This document shows, piece after piece, positions 31,993 through 39,776 of a DNA stretch of 51,578 nt. The stretch spans positions 1 through 51,578 of the forward strand of contig JAKLPV010000062.1 in the NCBI GenBank assembly GCA_022013685.1. Direction: 5' to 3'. This DNA comes from Anaerolineae bacterium (GTDB lineage: Bacteria; Chloroflexota; Anaerolineae; Anaerolineales; Villigracilaceae). A program made the position numbers and the translations under genes. The notes beneath the pieces are model-generated. The model saw only the letters and a list, made by a program, of their open reading frames with translations. It was not told the origin of the DNA and ran no database searches. Within the stretch, counting starts at the first letter, position 1; every line of letters begins with the position of its first letter.

Positions 31993-33165
31993 TTATTGTT
32001 CCTGATCAAGTTTTGTTGTGGTGGTTGTCGAAGTATCTGCGCTGTTACGCAAACCCCATAAACCCCTACCTAGATGTGCAAACAAATCATCGCCGCCAGC
32101 GTAGGTCTCTGTATCTGATGAAAAAGTTTGTAGCGTTCGTCGAATTGTAGCCGTCCAAGTTTTGGGAAGTTCTCGTGGTGTTGTGTGTTCAATATAACTA
32201 TAAATATCTACTAGAGGTGCTACGCCACCAAGATCTTTTAAAGCATCAATTACTATATCTTTCCATGCTAATCGGTCATCAGATACTTCTTTGACTTCAT
32301 CTACAATATTTTGATCCACAACAGTTTTTAAGTATTCTCGGGAAAAATTAATAAATTTCTCTATTGTGTACATGTAAAAAGAATGACCTGTAGATGCTTT
32401 AAATTCGGTAATAAGTTCTGGTCTTGGTCCAATTGTCCGACTTCCTGATATCCACCACCAATCTTCTTTTTGGTCATCGCTTATAAAAATAACCGGCTTT
32501 TTCTCTTTAATCGCGTGATCGATGATTTGTTTCCACACTATGAAATCTCCATATTCGCTCTTGATAACCAAGTTCCCATATCTTTTCACTTTACCTTGTT
32601 TATCTTTTAAATCTTTATAGCCCGGAGGAATTTGATTTTTGTATCTTTCTTCACCATCTTTATAAATCTTGGTTAACTCGTCTTGAGAATAAGGTAATCC
32701 TGTTTTTTTGGCGAAAAGTTTCGAGATTCTTTCTCTAATATAATCGTCAGCAAAGAGATCAGGATGTAACTCCTTATGGCTTTGCAAATCTTGGGTAATC
32801 GAATTGAAAGATGTTTCAATTTTTGTGTTTAATTCATTTACATCTATTGATAGATGCTCTGTGTATAAGGCATCTTGGATTTTCCTTTTCGTTTCATCCA
32901 GGATTTTGGGGATTTCTCTGTAAGGCCGTTCTTGTCCTTGAATAATATTCAGACGATTATCTTGATATTCAAGAGCGACTTGATGGGGCATCCAGGCTCT
33001 ATCGGATAATGTCTCAAAAAGATTTAATATTCCATCCAGTGTATTTTTTGAATACCGATATAGATTTAAAAAAACATTTGTATCAAAAATGAAAATACTT
33101 TGATCCCATAATCCTTTAAATTCATCAGGGGTTGGATGATAATATGCTGCGAAAATTTCTTTCAT
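31993..33165 (-). CDS. PIN-domain protein with C-terminal winged-helix-like region
   Basis: About 390 residues from the ATG at 33165 (AAAGGA nine bases upstream). The N-terminus IFIFDTNVFLNLYRYSK (D28) and the later FISDDQKEDWWW fit the PIN_8/DUF4935 nuclease-like group. A helical middle (about 80-190) follows the first strand. The last about 90 residues (VIDALKDLGGVAPLVDIYSY, ELPKTWTATIRRTL, LFAHLGRGLWGLR) look like a winged-helix DNA-binding module. The gene is much more AT-rich than its surroundings, indicating acquisition. RNase or defence activity is inferred. Confidence 0.75.
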   Translation of the reverse strand: MKEIFAAYYHPTPDEFKGLWDQSIFIFDTNVFLNLYRYSKNTLDGILNLFETLSDRAWMPHQVALEYQDNRLNIIQGQERPYREIPKILDETKRKIQDALYTEHLSIDVNELNTKIETSFNSITQDLQSHKELHPDLFADDYIRERISKLFAKKTGLPYSQDELTKIYKDGEERYKNQIPPGYKDLKDKQGKVKRYGNLVIKSEYGDFIVWKQIIDHAIKEKKPVIFISDDQKEDWWWISGSRTIGPRPELITEFKASTGHSFYMYTIEKFINFSREYLKTVVDQNIVDEVKEVSDDRLAWKDIVIDALKDLGGVAPLVDIYSYIEHTTPRELPKTWTATIRRTLQTFSSDTETYAGGDDLFAHLGRGLWGLRNSADTSTTTTTKLDQEQ

Positions 33166-33205
33166 AAAAACACATCCTTTGTAAAGAAACTTCAAGACGG
33201 CAAAC

Positions 33206-33275
33206 GTTAGGCGGCTTGCCTGTGAGTGCTGGCAAGGGCGTAACGTGGCGGGAAAAGCCGCAAGACGTCGAATCC
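33206..33275. repeat. Palindromic accessory-island repeat, copy 1
   Basis: GTTAGGCGGCTTGCC faces GGCAAGGGCGTAAC, followed by GTGGCGGGAAAAGCCGCAAG. The second block recurs at 34055-34085 as GTGGCGGGCAAAGCCGCCAA. It lies in the short gap between the PIN gene and the antitoxin gene. Confidence 0.6.
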
Positions 33276-33299
33276 ACGTCTACCCGGTACTCGCCTGAT

Positions 33300-33683
33300 T
33301 TAAGGTTGCGAAGAAACGATGTTTTCAAGAGAAACTTGCAGCGCTTTGGCAATGGCCGATAAAACATTAAGTGAGCCTTTGCGCTTATTGGTTTCCAGTT
33401 GCGACAAATACGGAACACTGATCCCCGCTTTTTCAGCGGTTGCCGGCTGCGACATTCCGCGATACTCACGCCAGACTTTTATCGGGTTTTCGCCATCCAA
33501 AATGGCATAAACGACTTCACTTGGAACCAATTCATCGTCGCCGCGCTCCAAGGCCGCCTTCGCGCTGTCATAGTCTTGAACATCTTGCAGCATTTCAGCT
33601 TTTTCGACCAGTTCCAGATAGATTTTATAAGGAACGACTGCCCATTCCGGCTTATCGCCTTGTTTGATCACTTGTACGCTCAT
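33300..33683 (-). CDS. Xre-type antitoxin
   Basis: 127 residues. The N-terminal about 65 resemble a toxin-binding antitoxin arm (EWAVVPYKIYLELVEKAEML). A helix-turn-helix Xre domain follows (WREYRGMSQPATAEKAG, then ISVPYLSQLETNKRKGSLN). It overlaps the toxin gene by four bases and is read second, an order typical of HigBA-like pairs. It should neutralise the RelE-like toxin and repress the promoter at 33944-33972 through the palindrome there. Confidence 0.88.
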   Translation of the reverse strand: MSVQVIKQGDKPEWAVVPYKIYLELVEKAEMLQDVQDYDSAKAALERGDDELVPSEVVYAILDGENPIKVWREYRGMSQPATAEKAGISVPYLSQLETNKRKGSLNVLSAIAKALQVSLENIVSSQP

Positions 33684-33937
33684 TTGTATACCTCGCCCCT
33701 CGGGGCAATTTTCATAACAATAATTATCACTTCGTCTTTATTGATTTCATAAATCACGCGCCAATCGCCAACCCGTAACCGATACCCTGACCGACCTTGC
33801 AGTTTTTTAGCATTTGAAATGGTTGCAAATGGGTCAACAGCGACTTGCTCCATTTTTTCCCGAATTAAATTAGCCGTATTTCGGGGCATTTTGAGCAGGG
33901 CCTTAACGGCCTGGGTGGTGTAGGTGATTTTGTACAC
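33680..33937 (-). CDS. RelE/ParE-type toxin
   Basis: An 85-residue RelE-fold toxin: ITYTTQAVKALLKMPR, then KKLQGRSGYRLRVGDWRVIYEI and IIIVMKIAPRGEVY. The basic and aromatic residues in YRLRVGDWRVIY are the usual RelE core. Members cut mRNA on the ribosome or, for ParE, act on gyrase. The start codon is GTG at 33937 and has no SD; it is placed right at the predicted transcription start. It is the first gene of a two-gene cassette. Confidence 0.88.
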   Translation of the reverse strand: MYKITYTTQAVKALLKMPRNTANLIREKMEQVAVDPFATISNAKKLQGRSGYRLRVGDWRVIYEINKDEVIIIVMKIAPRGEVYK

Positions 33938-33943
33938 GTCTCT

Positions 33944-33972
33944 ATGTTAGCATAATGCTAATATTATTTCAA
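33944..33972 (-). promoter_or_regulatory. Toxin-antitoxin promoter with embedded operator
   Basis: TTGAAA (33972-33967) and TAACAT (33949-33944) are 17 bases apart on the minus strand. The palindrome TTAGCATAATGCTAA (33947-33961) covers the spacer and part of the -10 box. This is the expected place for Xre-antitoxin autorepression. Confidence 0.78.
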
Positions 33973-34054
33973 TAGCCATTTGCTTATTGCGTCAAAGTCG
34001 GGCCAAAAGCTGATTTCACCGGCAAGTGCAAGCTTACCGTAAAACCTTCGGGAC

Positions 34055-34130
34055 AGCGTGGCGGGCAAAGCCGCCAAACGCCAAATCCGCCACTTGGGGA
34101 GTCTGGGATGCGTGATGTTGGGCGCATTTT
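34055..34130. repeat. Palindromic accessory-island repeat, copy 2
   Basis: GCGTGGCGGGCAAAGCCGCC and AATCCGCCAC are similar to the block at 33240-33275. It ends near GTTGGGCGCATT. No gene is seen between 33973 and 34142. Confidence 0.55.
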
Positions 34131-34142
34131 ATTTGAAGATAT

Positions 34143-35078
34143 TCACTTCTGGTATACAACTTGTATTTGGCCGAGGTTCTGTTCCTGTATATCGGCCCAA
34201 TTCCAAAACCCAATGGTTTGCATTTCTCCAGATTTATCAACAATGTTAAATATTATTCTATCTGGTTCTGGAAATAAACACTTAATTTCCATAGCCACGT
34301 TCATAATAGACGCGGGAAGGTTTAACTGTAGAAACTCTGGCTGACTATCCCATTGCGCCCAAACATTAACGCCTGCGTCATCTAGCACATAGTAAAAGGC
34401 AACATTTTCGCGTTCAGATGAAAAGTGATTTTGGATATTCTTTTTTGCATCTGTCCACGCACAACTATTAGAAGGAGCGGAGCTTACTTTGGCAGTAACT
34501 TTGTCTCTTAAATATCCTATTTGATACAGTTTAGCAATTTCATCAAGTTTTTTCTCGTCAGCATCAACGGTTGATGGTAAATCGGTTGGGCTGATTTGGC
34601 CAGAAACCCAGCCATTATAGTTTTTGTCTACCACAACTGCATTTATCTTATCAAACAACCTGCTGATACAAGTATCTGATGTGTTCAATTCTTGACTCAA
34701 GATAAGAGCATTCCGAATAGCAAGTTCGGCATTTGGGGCTATTTCACTTTCTTTTGGGGTCGGATTAATTTCTGGGTCTACAAACCAAATCACTAAAAAT
34801 GATGTGCCTTGAAATTTATTGTAAAAGACTACCGATTCACGATAAGAAATTTTTGATTTCAGATTTTTTATCGTCTGGTCAGCATCACAAGATGGCAGTT
34901 TTGTACTTGTTAGGAGTGGAGTGTTTGTTGGGGATAATGTAGGCGTAAAAGTAACAGTGGGGGTAAAAGTTGAAGTTGGGATTGCCGTTGGCGTGGGTTG
35001 AATTATGGTTGCACAACCCGAAAAAATAAGTGTGCAAATGATGGCGAGGAGAGACACTTGCTTCAACGATGGTGACAT
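34143..35078 (-). CDS. Hypothetical lipoprotein with Thr/Pro linker
   Basis: 311 residues. The signal peptide ends in the lipobox FSGC. A linker of PTPTAIPTSTFTPTVTFTPT type follows, then a domain of unknown type with SYRESVVFYNKFQGTSFLVI, DKNYNGWVSGQISPTDLP and FSSERENVAFYYVLDDAG. The domain has no catalytic motif I recognise. AT-rich compared with the core genes. The predicted location is the outer face of the membrane. It resembles the lipoproteins at 1-1504 and 49731-51479 in build only. Confidence 0.75.
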   Translation of the reverse strand: MSPSLKQVSLLAIICTLIFSGCATIIQPTPTAIPTSTFTPTVTFTPTLSPTNTPLLTSTKLPSCDADQTIKNLKSKISYRESVVFYNKFQGTSFLVIWFVDPEINPTPKESEIAPNAELAIRNALILSQELNTSDTCISRLFDKINAVVVDKNYNGWVSGQISPTDLPSTVDADEKKLDEIAKLYQIGYLRDKVTAKVSSAPSNSCAWTDAKKNIQNHFSSERENVAFYYVLDDAGVNVWAQWDSQPEFLQLNLPASIMNVAMEIKCLFPEPDRIIFNIVDKSGEMQTIGFWNWADIQEQNLGQIQVVYQK

Positions 35079-35381
35079 AGATTTTCCTTCTCGATGATAG
35101 TGAATAGCGGGCTAACTATTATTTCAAACCCGCCGTTAACCCGCCTTTGGGCGGAGGGGCTTGCGAAAAAACCGCAGCGGTCTACTTGCTGACCGCTGGT
35201 CTGGCAGGGAAATTCGGCTGCAAAAACTGGCTTTTGGGGTCAAATGCCCCCAACTATGCAAAAATTGTAGCATAAAAGGGGGCACAAAGGCTCGATACTG
35301 CCGCTGCTGTGATTGACAAATCCATTCAGAGAGATGGTCATTCCTGCAACCACTTTTGACAAGCTGTTTTCATCCTTTTCC
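35079..35381. other. Non-coding gap with short palindromes
   Basis: Contains GCGGGTTTGAAATAATAG, AACCCGCCTTTGGGCGG-type and GCAGCGGTC/GACCGCTG palindromes upstream of the lipoprotein start. Reading frames crossing it appear to be shadows of the downstream methyltransferase gene. No gene seen. Confidence 0.4.
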
Positions 35382-35867
35382 CTATTTGCGGCCAACCCAG
35401 CGCTGGACTGTCGCGGTGTAGGCCCGGTATTGCTCACCGAACCTGGCAGCCAGATAAGCTTCCTCCGGCGCGATAAGGATGTAATGACAGGCAACCATGG
35501 AGGGGATGAGCAGGATCAAACCCCAGGGAAGGTCAAATAGGAGAGAAACCCCCGCCAGAGCGAAAACGCCGCCCAGGTAGAGCGGATTCCTTGAGATGGA
35601 GAAAACACCCGTAAAAATAACCTTGCTCGTCGGCAGGCCAGGGTCCGTGGGTTGAGCATGGCGCGCAAATTCACGGCGCGCAAGGATTACAAAGCTGATA
35701 CCGGCAACAACGAGAATCGCGCCTGCCGGTATGCGGGCCGGCGTGATGAATCCGCGTGAGAGTGAGATGGGTACAAACCATTGCAAAGCGATCGCAAGAA
35801 GAAAAGGAAGGCCAAAAACCACCTCAAAAATTTGCCACCAGCTTTTATGCGCGACATCATTCGACAT
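35382..35867 (-). CDS. Isoprenylcysteine carboxyl methyltransferase-like membrane protein
   Basis: 161 residues, four to five hydrophobic segments. GVFSISRNPLYLGGVFALAG, followed by APEEAYLAARFGEQYRAY, is the conserved SAM-binding region of the ICMT/PEMT-like family. Prokaryotic members methylate lipids or unknown small molecules. The gene is 33 bases downstream of the flippase stop on the same strand, so it may end that transcript. Substrate unknown. Confidence 0.87.
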   Translation of the reverse strand: MSNDVAHKSWWQIFEVVFGLPFLLAIALQWFVPISLSRGFITPARIPAGAILVVAGISFVILARREFARHAQPTDPGLPTSKVIFTGVFSISRNPLYLGGVFALAGVSLLFDLPWGLILLIPSMVACHYILIAPEEAYLAARFGEQYRAYTATVQRWVGRK

Positions 35868-35900
35868 TCTGTTTGCAATCTTTCATCAACCCGGAATTTT

Positions 35901-37244
35901 TTACTGCGCTGAGTGTACTTTGCGCTTGATCTCGGCCAGTCCGCGCCAGACGATGATGCCAATTGAGATGACAAAATAGCCCGACATCAGCGCGGCCTGG
36001 GCGTTCATGCCGTAGCGCGGAACGAGTACGAAACTGAGAGCGATTTTTGCGGCCCCGACCACTACCATGACCACCAGCGGAAAAGTGGCATGTCCGAGGG
36101 CCAGGATGAGCGGACGGTTCCAGAAGAGTGTGTTGGCCGTGCCATAGCCCACCAGCAAAATCAGCGCCGGGACAACCGCAGGTAGGAACTGCGGCTCGTA
36201 GATGTAGCGAAAAATGATCGGCTCTGCCAGCAAAACCAGCGCCAGGCCAAACCCAAGCGAAACCGTGCCGGAGATAAATGTCAGCCGCCGCAGCAGGTTT
36301 TTGAGCCGTCCCCAGGCTTTTTCGGCAATCGCGCGGGTGATTTCGGGGAAACTGGTTTTGATGAAGGGGTCAATCGGCATCATCATGTAACCAATCAGGG
36401 CCAGGGCCAGTTTGTAGTAGCCGCCCTGCTCAGGGTTGAGAAAGTAATTAATCCACAAAATGTCGCTGTCGCGCACGAACAGGTTTACCGAGCCAGAGAA
36501 ATTGCTCGAGAAGGCAAATCCCCAGAACTCGCGGCGGGGCGGCAGGTGTGCGAACGAGATCTTCCACCAGCCGGGGCCGAACAACTGTCGGGCGCGGCGC
36601 AGGGCAAAGATGGCGTATCCAAAGCCGAGGATGGTTTTCCCAACCAGGTAGGCGGCCAGCACAACCAGCAATCCGCTTTCGCTTAGGAAGGCATAGACGA
36701 CGATGGCGGCTGTGACTACGCTCTGTGAAAGGTTGAGCGCGGCCTGTGAGCGGAAATTCCCGCCGATTTGCAGCAAGGCGCTGCCAGATTCGAAAATGAA
36801 TCCGGCAGGGACAATTAACCCATAAAAAATGAAATAGGGGGCCAAGCTGGCGTCTTTTGCAAAATAGAGGGCCGCCAGCGGCGCGAAAAGTATAATCAGC
36901 AGGTAAGAAAGCAGCGAAACGCCCAATTCGGTCAGCGCGGCGGTTTTGAAGACGGCTGCTGCCCGGCGCTTGTCGCCTTCAGCCAGGGCTGCGCCGCTGT
37001 ACTTGATGACCAATTCCCCGATGCGGAAGGATAGAATCTTGTCTGCGACTGCGGCAAACGCGGTGATTGCGCCCAGTATGCCGAATCCGACCACGCCCAG
37101 GGCGCGGCTGGCGTAAGCGCTGGCTACCAGACTGAATAAAATCCCCAACGAACTGCCGGAAAACAAAACACCGCTGCTTTTGACCACCCGGCGTAAAAGC
37201 GGGTCGGTTTGCCAGATGTCTTTCAATTTTGAGAAAATGGACAT
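35901..37244 (-). CDS. Polysaccharide flippase (Wzx/MATE-like)
   Basis: 447 residues with about 12-14 membrane segments. The N-terminus SGVLFSGSSLGILFSLVASAY, then ASRALGVVGFGILGA, is characteristic of the oligosaccharide/polysaccharide export flippases. It should move lipid-linked sugar units across the cytoplasmic membrane. The neighbouring epimerase and nucleotide-sugar dehydrogenase are co-directional, forming a small surface-polysaccharide cluster. No polymerase is in the cluster. Confidence 0.88.
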   Translation of the reverse strand: MSIFSKLKDIWQTDPLLRRVVKSSGVLFSGSSLGILFSLVASAYASRALGVVGFGILGAITAFAAVADKILSFRIGELVIKYSGAALAEGDKRRAAAVFKTAALTELGVSLLSYLLIILFAPLAALYFAKDASLAPYFIFYGLIVPAGFIFESGSALLQIGGNFRSQAALNLSQSVVTAAIVVYAFLSESGLLVVLAAYLVGKTILGFGYAIFALRRARQLFGPGWWKISFAHLPPRREFWGFAFSSNFSGSVNLFVRDSDILWINYFLNPEQGGYYKLALALIGYMMMPIDPFIKTSFPEITRAIAEKAWGRLKNLLRRLTFISGTVSLGFGLALVLLAEPIIFRYIYEPQFLPAVVPALILLVGYGTANTLFWNRPLILALGHATFPLVVMVVVGAAKIALSFVLVPRYGMNAQAALMSGYFVISIGIIVWRGLAEIKRKVHSAQ

Positions 37245-37249
37245 GGGAA

Positions 37250-37325
37250 AAATGGTAATTGGTGACTGGTAAATGGTAATTGATGTATTCCGATTAAAAA
37301 ATTACCAATCACCAATTACAAATTA
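37250..37325. repeat. CCAATTA-type inverted repeat
   Basis: GGTAATTGGTGACTGGTAA in one orientation faces TTACCAATCACCAATTAC in the other, between flippase and epimerase. Same heptamer family as at 1578-1608 and 2577-2606. Confidence 0.75.
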
Positions 37326-38300
37326 CGGGGTAAGCACGTCTTTGGCCCAACTGCGTTCGGCCAGATACCACTCGACCAGTTTTTCAGTGCCGCGGCGCAT
37401 ATCATATTCCGGCGACCAGCCGAGCATTTCGCGCGCTTTGGAAACATCGGCCCAGTTGGTGAACATATCGGCCGGGTTGGGCGGGCCGTGCTCGACGGTC
37501 GCCTTTTTGGCGGTGATGTCTTCGATCAAGGTCACCAGGTCGTTGATCGTGATGACTTCGTGCCCGCCCAGGTTGATGACTTCATAGCCAACCGGTTTCA
37601 GGGCGGCAATGATGCCGCGGGCGATGTCGTCGATGTAGGTGAATCCACGGGACTGGTTGCCGTCGCCGTTGATGCGCACCGGGCGGCCCTCGAGGATCCA
37701 CTGCACGAAGCGGAAGATGGCCAGGTCGGGGCGTCCGGCCGGCCCGTAGACGGTGAAAAAGCGCAGGATGGTAGTGTCGATCCCGTACAGGTGGTGATAG
37801 CTGTGCGCCAGCACCTCCGCGCCCTTTTTGCTGGCGGCGTAGGGCTGCAGCACTTCGCTGCTCGAAGCGGATTCAGGCGTCGGGTAGGGCGGATTCGATC
37901 CGTAAATGCTGGAGGTCGAGGCCAGGATGAATTTACAGTTTCCGCTCTGGCGGCAGACTTCGAGCATGTTCAAGGTCCCGGTCAGGTTCGAGTCGATGAA
38001 GATCCAGGGATCCTCCACGCTGTAACGGACCCCGGCGCGGGCGGCCAGGTTGATGACGCCGTCGAAATTACGAATTACGAATTGCGAATTGCGAATTATC
38101 GCGCGGTCAGAAATATCACCGCGGACGAAGGTAAAGCCGGGAATGGCTTCGAGTTTTCGCAGGCGGTATTCTTTCATGCGCGGGTCGTAGGCGTTGTTCA
38201 TGTTGTCAATGCCGGTGACGGTGTGTCCCTGCCCGAGCAGCATTTCGGATGTTCGCGCGCCGATAAACCCGGCGGCTCCAGTAACAAGATAGTTTGACAT
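37323..38300 (-). CDS. NAD-dependent sugar epimerase (UDP-glucuronate 4-epimerase-like)
   Basis: 325 residues. TGAAGFIGART is the NAD-binding motif, with GIDNMNNAYDPRMKEYRL typical of UDP-glucuronate 4-epimerases. The active site has STSSIYG and YAASKKGAE. RFFTVYGPAGRPD and SRGFTYIDDIARGI are conserved. Residues 68-79 (IIRNSQFVIRNF) are encoded by a GAATTGC-type repeat that has entered the gene in frame between GDISDR and DGVINLAA. It likely makes UDP-galacturonate or a related sugar for surface glycans. Confidence 0.9.
   Translation of the reverse strand: MSNYLVTGAAGFIGARTSEMLLGQGHTVTGIDNMNNAYDPRMKEYRLRKLEAIPGFTFVRGDISDRAIIRNSQFVIRNFDGVINLAARAGVRYSVEDPWIFIDSNLTGTLNMLEVCRQSGNCKFILASTSSIYGSNPPYPTPESASSSEVLQPYAASKKGAEVLAHSYHHLYGIDTTILRFFTVYGPAGRPDLAIFRFVQWILEGRPVRINGDGNQSRGFTYIDDIARGIIAALKPVGYEVINLGGHEVITINDLVTLIEDITAKKATVEHGPPNPADMFTNWADVSKAREMLGWSPEYDMRRGTEKLVEWYLAERSWAKDVLTP
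38068..38098. repeat. In-frame GAATTGC/GAATTAC repeat inside the epimerase
   Basis: Four tandem GAATTAC/GAATTGC heptamers, the same style as intergenic arrays elsewhere in the window, but located within the coding sequence. Confidence 0.85.
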
Positions 38301-38305
38301 AAGAC

Positions 38306-38388
38306 TCCTGTATCAGGGGTCAGGCTAAAAAACATCAGGTGCCAGGCGAGGTTTGACCTGACACCTGACACCTAAAAAACCTGACACG
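38306..38388. repeat. TCAGGTGTC-type repeat
   Basis: Multiple TCAGGT and ACCTGACACC units in opposite orientations between the dehydrogenase and epimerase genes; related to 5470-5552. Confidence 0.65.
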
Positions 38389-39714
38389 CTATAAACGCAC
38401 GACTTTTGGATTCTCTTTGCCGAGCTTGCCAAGCGCATTGCGGCTGTCGAAGATGAACTGTGCCGCTTCAAGAATGGCTTTGTAATCGTAAGCTTTGTGG
38501 TTGGTGATGATGATGACCACATCGGCCGCGCGGACGGCGGGCATCAATTCGGCTTCGCTGATGCTGTTCATCACGCCGCCATCATGGGTGCGGAAGCTGG
38601 GAATGAACGGGTCGTGATACTGAACGTGCGCGCCCTTCTTTTCGAGCAGGGCGATCACATCCAGGGACGGCGATTCGCGCACATCGTCGATATCGGGCTT
38701 GTAGGCGACGCCCAACACGAGGACTTTGCTGCCGTTAAGCGGCTTGGCGCGGTCGTTGAGCGCATCCAGCACGCGGCTGACAACATAGCGCGGCATATTG
38801 GTGTTGATCTCGGAGGCCAGTTCGATGAATTTGGCGGTGTAATTCAGTTCGCGCATCTTCCACGAAAGATAGAGCGGATCGATCGGGATGCAGTGCCCGC
38901 CCAGGCCGGGGCCGGGGGTGAACTTCATAAAGCCAAAGGGTTTGGAAGCGGCGGCGTCGATCACTTCCCAGACATCCACGCCCAGGCGCTCGCACATCAT
39001 GGCCAATTCGTTAACCAGCCCGATGTTGATCATGCGGAATGTGTTTTCGAGTAATTTCGCCATTTCAGCGGCTTCGGCGGAGGAAACCTGCACGACCGTT
39101 TCGAGCGCGCCGCTGTACCAGGCGGTCGCCACTTCGACGCAGGCCGGGGTCATGCCGCCCATCACCTTGGGGGTGTTGTAGGTAGTCCAGTCTTTGCGGC
39201 CGGGGTCGACCCGTTCGGGCGAGAAACAGACGAAAATGTCCTCGCCGACCACAAGGCCCGATTTCTCGGTCAGCATGGGAACCATCAGCTCGCGGGTCGT
39301 GCCGGGATAAGTGGTCGATTCGAGCACGATGACCATGCCCTTGTGAACGTGTTTGGCCAGTTCCTCGGTCGCCGAAACGATGAAGGACATATCCGGGTCG
39401 CCGGTTTTGCGCAGAGGGGTCGGCACGCAAATGCTGACCGCATCCACCTCTGCCAGGGCGGCAAAGTCGGCGCTCATATCGAGTTTCCCGGCTTTGTGCA
39501 GCCGCACCATGGTTTCAGAAGGCACATCCTGGATGTAGGAAATGCCTTTTTTGAAAGTATCAACCTTGCGGTTGTCAGGGTCGATGCCCAAAACATTGAA
39601 GCCCTTTTCGGCAAAAACCACTGCCAGGGGCATGCCCACATAGCCCATGCCCAGGATACCGATTTTTGCGGTTTTGTCTTGCAGTTTCTTAATTAAAGCG
39701 TCTTTGGTATTCAT
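38389..39714 (-). CDS. Nucleotide-sugar dehydrogenase (UDP-GlcNAc 6-dehydrogenase-like)
   Basis: 441 residues. LGMGYVGMPLAVVFAEKG is the NAD-binding fold, and GPGLGGHCIPIDPLYLSWK carries the catalytic Cys (C275). VLGVAYKPDIDDVRESPSLD marks the UDP-binding C-terminal domain. Four-electron oxidation of a UDP-sugar C6 to a uronate is expected, with a WbpA/WecC-type substrate (UDP-GlcNAc or UDP-ManNAc) more likely than UDP-glucose. First gene of the surface-glycan cluster. Confidence 0.92.
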   Translation of the reverse strand: MNTKDALIKKLQDKTAKIGILGMGYVGMPLAVVFAEKGFNVLGIDPDNRKVDTFKKGISYIQDVPSETMVRLHKAGKLDMSADFAALAEVDAVSICVPTPLRKTGDPDMSFIVSATEELAKHVHKGMVIVLESTTYPGTTRELMVPMLTEKSGLVVGEDIFVCFSPERVDPGRKDWTTYNTPKVMGGMTPACVEVATAWYSGALETVVQVSSAEAAEMAKLLENTFRMINIGLVNELAMMCERLGVDVWEVIDAAASKPFGFMKFTPGPGLGGHCIPIDPLYLSWKMRELNYTAKFIELASEINTNMPRYVVSRVLDALNDRAKPLNGSKVLVLGVAYKPDIDDVRESPSLDVIALLEKKGAHVQYHDPFIPSFRTHDGGVMNSISEAELMPAVRAADVVIIITNHKAYDYKAILEAAQFIFDSRNALGKLGKENPKVVRL

Positions 39715-39776
39715 TTTTCTCCGTTTTTTGTTTTCCCGCCCCGTTGGGTTGTGCAGTAATCACAAAGATTTAAGGG

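Noticed and set aside
33206..33275. A genuine integron attC site between the PIN and antitoxin genes
   Set aside because: The GTTAGGC and GTAAC halves are in the wrong relative order for an attC site, and no integrase is present. Kept only as a repeat.
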